11,746 nt of DNA, taken from assembly GCA_021738105.1 (NCBI GenBank), contig JAIPCS010000102.1, positions 1 through 11,746 of the forward strand. The letters run 5' to 3'. The DNA is from Sulfuritalea sp. Its GTDB lineage: Bacteria; Pseudomonadota; Gammaproteobacteria; Burkholderiales; Rhodocyclaceae. The notes beneath the pieces were generated by a model. The model was not told where the DNA came from and did not search any database. It saw only the letters and a program-made list of their open reading frames with translations. Positions 6,071-11,746 of this stretch are shown here, piece by piece. The position numbers and the translations under genes are program-made. Numbering within the stretch: position 1 is the stretch's first letter; each line of letters starts with the position of its first letter.

Positions 6071-7048
6071 ATGCTCGCTTATACGATACGCCGACTGCTT
6101 TACGCCATTCCCATCCTGATTGGCGTCAATCTGATTACGTTTGGTTTGTTCTTCGTGGTGAATACGCCCGACGACATGGCGCGCATGCATCTCGGAGTCA
6201 AACGGGTCACGCCCGAAGCAATCGAGAAATGGAAGGCCGAACGGGGCTACGACAAGCCGCTGATGTGGAACAGTGCGGCGTCAGGGAGCGCAGCGTTGAC
6301 CGATACGATTTTTTTCAGCAAGTCGGTGCGCATGTTCGTCGGCGATTTCGGTCGTGCCGACGATGGTCGTGACATTTCGCGCGAGATAAAAACACGCATG
6401 GGGCCCAGTCTCGCCATTGCCGTGCCGACTTTCGCACTGGGACTGTTTGCCGCCATTTCCTTCGCCTTGCTGCTGGTGTTCTTTCGCGCCACGGTGCTGG
6501 ATTTTTCCGGCGTCGTGCTGTGTGTGGCAATGATGTCGATCTCTGGATTGTTCTACATCATCGGCGGGCAGTGGCTGGTGTCCAAGATCTGGCATCTGGT
6601 GCCGATCTCGGGCTATAGCGGGGGACTCGATGCGGCCAAGTTTCTGATTCTGCCGGTGATCATCGGCGTGGTTGGCGGAGTCGGTGCTTCCGCACGCTGG
6701 TATCGCACCATTTTTCTCGAGGAAATCAGCCGCGACTATGTGCGCACCGCACGTGCCAAGGGCTTGCCCGAGCGCGTGGTGCTGTTTCGCCATGTGCTGA
6801 GGAATGCATTGATTCCGATCCTTACCGGCGTGGTGGTGGTGATTCCGACCTTGTTCATGGGCAGCCTGCTGACCGAATCCTTCTTCGGCATACCGGGGCT
6901 GGGCAGTTACACCATCGACGCCATCAATGCGCAGGATTTCGCGGTGGTGCGTTCGATGGTGTTCATTGGTTCGGTGCTCTACATCGTCGGTCTGCTGCTC
7001 ACGGACTTTTCCTACACTCTGGCCGATCCCAGGGTGCGGCTGCAATGA
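6071..7048 (+). CDS. ABC importer permease, DppB/OppB/YejB type
   Basis: This 325-aa inner-membrane protein begins with the family's typical N-terminus (RRLLYAIPILIGVNLITFGLFFVV), then a periplasmic loop (about 31-110) and about five more membrane helices. The EAA loop that docks on the ATPase is at residues 221-250 (RDYVRTARAKGLPERVVLFRHVLRNALIPI), and the FGIPGLGSY motif (272-280) is characteristic of peptide-type permeases. The length is normal for the family. The ATG has no recognisable Shine-Dalgarno, which is odd for the first gene of an operon, but the N-terminus fits the family exactly. It overlaps the next gene by ATGA (7045-7048). It should form a heterodimer with the second permease to import peptides or a similar solute. 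The substrate cannot be told from the sequence. Confidence 0.93.
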   Translation: MLAYTIRRLLYAIPILIGVNLITFGLFFVVNTPDDMARMHLGVKRVTPEAIEKWKAERGYDKPLMWNSAASGSAALTDTIFFSKSVRMFVGDFGRADDGRDISREIKTRMGPSLAIAVPTFALGLFAAISFALLLVFFRATVLDFSGVVLCVAMMSISGLFYIIGGQWLVSKIWHLVPISGYSGGLDAAKFLILPVIIGVVGGVGASARWYRTIFLEEISRDYVRTARAKGLPERVVLFRHVLRNALIPILTGVVVVIPTLFMGSLLTESFFGIPGLGSYTIDAINAQDFAVVRSMVFIGSVLYIVGLLLTDFSYTLADPRVRLQ

Positions 7049-8430
7049 GCGGTTTTTCCTTTCAACCTCTGCTGCTGTGGTCGGATGCGCTGCTGTTCGT
7101 GATGATTGCAGTGATCGGTGCACTCATGTTCTGGGCGCAACGTCAGGAAGCCCTGCGCGCCGCGTGGGCCCGCGTGGCTAAAAACAGGATGGCGATGGCG
7201 GCCGCCACGGTGCTGGCGGTTTTCGTCCTGATCGGCCTGCTCGATTCCCTGCACTATCGGCCGCGTCTGGACGCACGGCCCGGAACCGTGGACCAATACG
7301 CGGTAGAAGTCCATTCAGCTCTGGACGCCTTGCTCTCGAGTCTGCGTCAGCGCAGCGAGAAAACCTATTCGGCGCCACTGGCGACGCATTTGTTTTCCCG
7401 TGAAGCATTGGAGAATTCGGCGCAGCGTGAGTTTCCCCGGCTCAAGTATGGCGGCTCACATCTGGGTGAAGATTTGTCGGGCTACAAAAATGACATCGTC
7501 TGGCGTTTGCTGGTTGGGGCGGGGGCGGGCCTCGGCGTCTGGCTGCTGTTGCTCGCGGCACTGCATCGCAAATACGGGGTGGAATTCAAGACCGGCCTGA
7601 AAGTCGGCTCTGGTGATACGGCAAGCGGCGCCGTGCTGGTAAGCCTGCTGACAGTTTTTGCGCTCACCGGCGTGCTGGTCGCGCTTTCCGACGGCTATCA
7701 TGTCTTCGGTACCGACAAGGTGGGGCAGGACGTGCTCTACCTGTCGCTCAAAAGCATACGCACCGGCCTTCTGATCGGTACCCTGACCACTCTGGTGATG
7801 CTGCCGGTGGCGGTACTGCTGGGCATACTCGCCGGCTACGTCGGCGGCTGGGTGGACGACATCATCCAGTATCTGTACACCACGCTGAGTTCGATTCCCG
7901 GAGTGCTGCTGATTGCCGCTGCCGTGCTGATGATGCAGGTGGTGATCGATACGCATCCGGAGTGGTTCGCCACTACTGCCGAGCGTGCCGATGCACGCTT
8001 GCTGGCGCTGTGCCTGATCCTCGGCATGACCAGCTGGACGGGTCTCGCGCGCCTGATGCGCGGCGAAACGCTGAAGCTGCGGGAGCTCGAGTTTGTCCAG
8101 GCCGCGCAAGCCTTCGGGGTCGGCCGTTTTGCCATCATGCGGCGCCATATCCTGCCCAATCTGATGCACATCGTGCTGATCGCGCTGGTGATGGATTTTT
8201 CCGGGCTGGTGCTGGCCGAGGCGGTGTTGTCCTATGTCGGTGTCGGCGTCGACCCGAGCACCATTTCATTCGGCACCATGATCAACACCGCACGCATGGA
8301 GCTGGCGCGCGAGCCCATGGTGTGGTGGTCGCTGGCGGCGGCGTTCAGCTTCATGTTCGCCCTGGTGCTGGCCGCCAATCTGTTTGCGGATGCGGTACGC
8401 GATGCCTTCGATCCGAGGTCGTCGGCATGA
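7045..8430 (+). CDS. ABC importer permease, OppC/DppC/YejE type, with enlarged N-terminal half
   Basis: The C-terminal half is a standard OppC-type permease. It has FGTDKVGQDVLY (221-232), several membrane helices, an EAA loop at 349-374 (EFVQAAQAFGVGRFAIMRRHILPNLM) and LSYVGVGVDP (395-404). The protein is 461 aa, against about 300 aa for typical members. The extra length is N-terminal: an added membrane segment at about 12-31, then the usual first helix (about 49-67), a loop of about 85 residues with many polar residues, and two more hydrophobic segments (about 153-173 and 195-215) before the GTD motif. The frame is continuous, so the expansion is not a frameshift artefact. The start overlaps the upstream stop in ATGA, and the end overlaps the ATPase start in ATGA. 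Confidence 0.92.
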   Translation: MSGFSFQPLLLWSDALLFVMIAVIGALMFWAQRQEALRAAWARVAKNRMAMAAATVLAVFVLIGLLDSLHYRPRLDARPGTVDQYAVEVHSALDALLSSLRQRSEKTYSAPLATHLFSREALENSAQREFPRLKYGGSHLGEDLSGYKNDIVWRLLVGAGAGLGVWLLLLAALHRKYGVEFKTGLKVGSGDTASGAVLVSLLTVFALTGVLVALSDGYHVFGTDKVGQDVLYLSLKSIRTGLLIGTLTTLVMLPVAVLLGILAGYVGGWVDDIIQYLYTTLSSIPGVLLIAAAVLMMQVVIDTHPEWFATTAERADARLLALCLILGMTSWTGLARLMRGETLKLRELEFVQAAQAFGVGRFAIMRRHILPNLMHIVLIALVMDFSGLVLAEAVLSYVGVGVDPSTISFGTMINTARMELAREPMVWWSLAAAFSFMFALVLAANLFADAVRDAFDPRSSA

Positions 8431-10400
8431 GCATTGTTGACGTGAAAGACCTCGCCATTCACATCGGTGCAGCGCGCCCGGTGGATGGCATCAGCCTGGC
8501 GATCGAAGCCGGCGAATGCTATGCGCTGCTCGGTGAATCAGGGTGTGGCAAGTCAATGACGGCACTTGGACTGATGCGCCTGCTGCCTCCCGGAGCACAA
8601 GTGATATCGGGTGCGGTCAATTTCGACGGTACCGACCTGTTGAGGCTGCCCGAATCAGGCATGCGCGAGGTGCGTGGCGGTGGCATCGGCATGATATTCC
8701 AGGAGCCGGCGACCAGCCTCAACCCGGTGCTCACCGTCGGACGCCAAATCGTCGAGGCCTTGCAACTGCATGCCGGCCTTAAGGATGATGCCGCACGCAA
8801 ACGCGCCGTCGAGCTGCTCGATCAGGTGGGTATTCCCGATCCCGTGCGGCGCCTGGACGAATATCCGTTTCAGCTCTCGGGGGGCTTGCGCCAACGCGTG
8901 ATGATCGCCATCGCTCTGGCCGGCGAACCGCGTCTGCTGATTGCCGACGAGCCGACCACGGCGCTGGATGTGACGATACAGGCGCAGGTGCTGGATCTGC
9001 TGGACGAGCTGCGGCGCACGCGGGGCATGGCGCTGTTGTTGATCACGCACGATCTGGGCGTGGTGGCGCGTATGGCCGATCGGGTGGGCGTCATGTATGC
9101 GGGGCAATTGGTGGAGGAGGCGCCGCGCGCGCAGTTTTTCTCTCAGCCCGCTCATCCATATTCGGTGCGTCTGTTTGCTGCCTTGCCCGATACCCAACGG
9201 CGCGGTGCCAATCTGGCGACCATTCCCGGCAGCGTGCCGGCGGCAGACGCGCGCCATTCCGGTTGTCGCTTTGTCGAACGATGCGGCGAGGCGATGGCGG
9301 AATGCAGTAAGGCACCACCGCCCTGGCGGGAGGTCGACAGCGAACAGCACGTGCGCTGCTTTCTGCCTGGCGCCGCGCCACCGATTGCCATAAAAGTCGG
9401 CGCTGGCGAGACGGCGACCGAAACCCGGCAGGCGCCTTTGCTGGAAGTCACGGATCTGAAAATGCACTTTCCGATTCGGCGCGGCATCTTGCAACGCGCG
9501 GTAGGCGCCGTGCGCGCCGTTGATGGCATGTCGTTGCAGCTCATGCCAGGGCGGACGCTGGCGCTGGTGGGCGAATCGGGTTGTGGCAAGACTACGGCCG
9601 GAAAAGCCATGCTGCAGTTGTTGCGGCCGACAGCCGGCAGCGTTCTGCTCGATGGTGTGGAACTGACCACGCGCTCGGCCGGACAATTGCGGCCGCTGCG
9701 CGCAAAAATGCAGATGGTGTTTCAGGATCCTTTCGCTTCGCTTAATCCGCGCCTGCGTATCGGCGAGATCATCGCCGAAGGCATGCAGGCCCTCGGCCAC
9801 TCAGCGGGATTGACCGGCGGTGAAGATCTGAAATCGCGTGTCGGTGTGTTGATGGAACAGGTCGGTTTGCACGCTGATATGGTGAATCGATTTCCGCACG
9901 AATTTTCCGGCGGGCAGCGGCAGCGTATCGCCATTGCGCGCGCCCTGGCGGTCAATCCGCAATTGCTGATCTGCGACGAACCCACATCGGCGCTGGACGT
10001 ATCGGTGCAGGCGCAGATCCTGAATCTGCTTTTCGAACTGCAGCGGGAACTGAAGCTGGCCTATCTGTTCATCACCCACAATATCGCCGTCGTCGATTAT
10101 CTCGCCCACGATGTGGCGGTGATGTACCTCGGCCGCGTGGTGGAACGCGGCAGTGCCGATGAGGTATTGCATCAGGCGCGTCATCCGTACACCCAGGCCT
10201 TGCTGGCGGCCGTGCCGCGCATTGATGGACAGGGCGAAGCCGGCGTGAAACTGGAAGGGGACATGCCGTCGCCGGCCAATCCGCCCTCAGGCTGTCATTT
10301 TCATCCGCGCTGTCCGCTGGCCGATGAAGCCTGCCGTCGCGGGTATCCGGATGAAGTGCTGTTCGGTGCCACGCACGCGGTGCGCTGCATCAAGGCCTAG
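8427..10400 (+). CDS. fused double ATPase of oligopeptide-type ABC importer (DppD-DppF/YejF-like)
   Basis: The 657-aa protein holds two complete ATP-binding domains. Domain 1 has Walker A GESGCGKS (36-43), Q-loop Gln92, signature LSGGL (150-154), Walker B LLIADE (170-175) and switch His208. Domain 2 has GESGCGKT (382-389), Gln433, FSGGQ (493-497), LLICDE (513-518) and His551. Both sites look catalytically intact. Each domain ends with the oligopeptide-transporter C-terminal region carrying four cysteines (280, 286, 293, 311 and 623, 629, 636, 654), a pattern associated with iron-sulfur binding in this family. The open frame extends upstream to 7962, but that part is a shadow of the permease gene. 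The ATG at 8427 overlaps the permease stop and has GAGG eight bases upstream. E. coli YejF is shorter, near 530 aa. Confidence 0.95.
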   Translation: MSIVDVKDLAIHIGAARPVDGISLAIEAGECYALLGESGCGKSMTALGLMRLLPPGAQVISGAVNFDGTDLLRLPESGMREVRGGGIGMIFQEPATSLNPVLTVGRQIVEALQLHAGLKDDAARKRAVELLDQVGIPDPVRRLDEYPFQLSGGLRQRVMIAIALAGEPRLLIADEPTTALDVTIQAQVLDLLDELRRTRGMALLLITHDLGVVARMADRVGVMYAGQLVEEAPRAQFFSQPAHPYSVRLFAALPDTQRRGANLATIPGSVPAADARHSGCRFVERCGEAMAECSKAPPPWREVDSEQHVRCFLPGAAPPIAIKVGAGETATETRQAPLLEVTDLKMHFPIRRGILQRAVGAVRAVDGMSLQLMPGRTLALVGESGCGKTTAGKAMLQLLRPTAGSVLLDGVELTTRSAGQLRPLRAKMQMVFQDPFASLNPRLRIGEIIAEGMQALGHSAGLTGGEDLKSRVGVLMEQVGLHADMVNRFPHEFSGGQRQRIAIARALAVNPQLLICDEPTSALDVSVQAQILNLLFELQRELKLAYLFITHNIAVVDYLAHDVAVMYLGRVVERGSADEVLHQARHPYTQALLAAVPRIDGQGEAGVKLEGDMPSPANPPSGCHFHPRCPLADEACRRGYPDEVLFGATHAVRCIKA

Positions 10401-11746
10401 CGTTTTTTCGGTTTGGCCGCCGGTTTGGCTTTCGGGCGCACGGTGGCTTTCTTCACACTGCTCTTGCTTCGGCTTCGCGTTTTGCTCACCTTGCGTTTTT
10501 TCTTCTTGATGGCGCGTGTCGGCTTGGTCGGTGTATGTGGCAATCGGGCACCGATGGTATCGGGCGCGATCGCATCCTTGCCGGGAACCAGCAGCGCGAA
10601 ACCCGGGCGAACCCGGGTTCTTCGGGTAATGCCGTTCAATTGTTTCAGTCGCGTTGCGCTGATCCCGTGACGTTTGGCGACGGTCGCGAGACTTTCGCCT
10701 TTTTTCAGTTTGTGGGTAAGCCACGCCGACAGCGGCTTGTCCTGTGCTTCGTGGATTTGCAGATTGTCAAGAAAGGTTTGAATTTTTTCAGTCGGCAGCA
10801 CCAGCGGGCTGTTGGATTCCGTCGGCATCACCGGCCGGCTGTAGGCGGGATTCAGCGCAATGAACTCGGCCAGCGGAATTTCCGCGAAGCGCGCTGCAAG
10901 AGCGACATCCATTTTTTCGTTGCGTTCCACGGTTCCGAAATAGGGGCGATTCGGAATCGGATCAAGGTGAATGCCGAAAAGCTCCGGCTGGGCAATGATG
11001 TTCTTGATCGCCTGCAGCTTCGGCACGTAATAGCGTGTTTCGTCCGGCATCTTCAGACTCTGATAGTCGGTCGGCAGCCCTTTCGACTTGTTTTTTACGA
11101 TGGCGCGTGCCACGGCGTTCTCGCCCCAGTTGTAGGAGGCCAGCGCCAGATGCCAGTCACCCTGCATGTCGTAGATGTACTGCAGATAATCGAGCGCTGC
11201 ATTGGTCGATGCGACGATGTCGCGGCGCTGATCGAACCACCAGTTCTGTTTCAGATTGTAGGATTTTCCGGTCGAGGGAATGAACTGCCACATACCCAGC
11301 GCGCGTGCCGACGAGTAGGCCAACGGATTGAACGAACTCTCGACAATAGGGAGCAAGGCCAGCTCGGTCGGCATGCCTCTCCTTTCCAGTTCGGTAACAA
11401 TATGGTGCAGGTAGAGGCGGCTGCGCTCGAAGATGCGTTGCAGCAGGTCCGGCCGATTCAAATACCACGCCTGACGGTCGGCCACCAGCGGACTGTCCAG
11501 ATCCGGCATGGCAAAGCCGTTGCGCATGCGCTGCCACAGGTCTTTAGCCGGTGTGGTGAGATCGATCGTTGGTATGGGCGGCTGCTTGTCCTTGATTCCG
11601 GCAGAGGCCGCATACGCCGGCCGTGGCGCCGAGGGCCCGGATTTCGCCGAAACGGATGATTCAGGAAGTTCGGAGGAATCGAGTAGTACGGGCGGTGGCG
11701 GTACCGGAGCGAACAGTGGCAAGGGCGGCAAGGCCACGGCGACGGG
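10397..11746 (-). CDS. mltD: membrane-bound lytic murein transglycosylase D, 5' end missing
   Basis: The frame is open to the window edge. Numbering is from the in-frame GTG at 11737-11735, which is unlikely to be the true start because no signal peptide follows it. After a Pro-rich linker, the lysozyme-like SLT domain carries the catalytic glutamate in IVESSFNP (Glu133), GMWQFIPS (148-155) and ASYNWGEN (200-207), the marks of family 1 transglycosylases that cleave peptidoglycan to 1,6-anhydro-muropeptides. A LysM peptidoglycan-binding domain occupies about 341-386. The last 43 residues (404-446) form a very basic tail with 21 Lys/Arg and no acidic residue. MltD proteins are usually outer-membrane lipoproteins; that signal would lie beyond the window. 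The stop shares CTAG with the convergent ATPase gene. Confidence 0.93.
   Translation of the reverse strand, partial: PVAVALPPLPLFAPVPPPPVLLDSSELPESSVSAKSGPSAPRPAYAASAGIKDKQPPIPTIDLTTPAKDLWQRMRNGFAMPDLDSPLVADRQAWYLNRPDLLQRIFERSRLYLHHIVTELERRGMPTELALLPIVESSFNPLAYSSARALGMWQFIPSTGKSYNLKQNWWFDQRRDIVASTNAALDYLQYIYDMQGDWHLALASYNWGENAVARAIVKNKSKGLPTDYQSLKMPDETRYYVPKLQAIKNIIAQPELFGIHLDPIPNRPYFGTVERNEKMDVALAARFAEIPLAEFIALNPAYSRPVMPTESNSPLVLPTEKIQTFLDNLQIHEAQDKPLSAWLTHKLKKGESLATVAKRHGISATRLKQLNGITRRTRVRPGFALLVPGKDAIAPDTIGARLPHTPTKPTRAIKKKKRKVSKTRSRSKSSVKKATVRPKAKPAAKPKKR

Noticed and set aside
7962..8426. Upstream extension of the ATPase frame
   Set aside because: It overlaps the C-terminal half of the permease in another frame and is very Arg/Ala/Gly rich; the ATG at 8427 overlaps the permease stop and begins a normal ATPase N-terminus.
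8655..9800. 381-codon minus-strand open frame opposite the fused ATPase
   Set aside because: Shadow of an unmistakable double ATPase; the composition (many His, Gln, Arg) is typical of antisense translation.
10372..10408. Hairpin CGCAC/GTGCG and a run of six T as a terminator of the ABC operon
   Set aside because: The stem has only five pairs and the T-run begins 18 bases after it, too far for an intrinsic terminator.
10483..10505. KKKRKV in the MltD tail, identical to the core of a viral nuclear localisation signal
   Set aside because: The protein is periplasmic in a bacterium; the match is explained by the Lys/Arg-rich composition.
10535..11659. 374-codon plus-strand open frame opposite mltD
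   Set aside because: It is fully antisense to a clear transglycosylase with intact motifs; its product has no recognisable domain and the frame is open because of GC-rich codon structure.

Overview
The window looks like ordinary chromosomal DNA of a Gram-negative bacterium, GC-rich (roughly 60% by eye). Export signals, a c-type cytochrome, a SCO protein, a lytic transglycosylase and an oligopeptide-type ABC importer all point to a proteobacterium with a respiratory periplasm. Betaproteobacteria is my best guess from the style of the proteins, but this is inference and no rRNA or other taxonomic marker is present. I see no tRNA, rRNA, CRISPR array, transposase, integrase or phage gene.

Layout. 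At 30-497 (-) is a YaiI/YqxD-family protein, divergent across 30 bp from an unrecognised 255-aa helical protein (528-1295, +). A 152-bp gap leads to a small acidic unknown protein (1448-1699, +) and a small exported cytochrome c (1732-2022, +); an inverted repeat spans the junction of these two. Converging on them is a two-gene minus-strand operon: a small exported two-cysteine protein with a TTG start (2709-3059), then a SCO1/SenC protein (2071-2703). Upstream of it, also on the minus strand, is a class III adenylate cyclase fused to an FHA domain (3152-4033). Divergent from the cyclase is a plus-strand pair: an unknown multi-pass membrane protein (4159-4863) and a YdjM/DUF457-type membrane-bound hydrolase (4870-5910).

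A 160-bp gap (5911-6070) holds a C-rich tract with G-quadruplex potential on the minus strand and several inverted repeats. It resembles a dispersed intergenic element. After it comes a tightly packed ABC importer operon: a DppB/OppB-type permease (6071-7048), an unusually long OppC-type permease (7045-8430) and a fused double ATPase (8427-10400), each overlapping the next by 4 bp. The pattern is YejBEF-like, but no substrate-binding protein gene is present in the window. The operon converges on a minus-strand MltD-like lytic transglycosylase (10397-11746, 5' end cut off by the window). The two stop codons share one CTAG.

How the genes may work together. The SCO protein, its exported partner and the small cytochrome probably serve periplasmic copper/haem redox work. 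The ABC importer probably takes up peptides and the neighbouring MltD trims peptidoglycan, so a murein-peptide recycling link is conceivable but unproven. I found no clearly new multi-gene system. The most interesting points are the expanded OppC-type permease, the G4-capable intergenic element, the hairpin that could couple the small unknown gene to the cytochrome, the cyclase-FHA fusion with a matching promoter pair, and the strongly basic tail on MltD.
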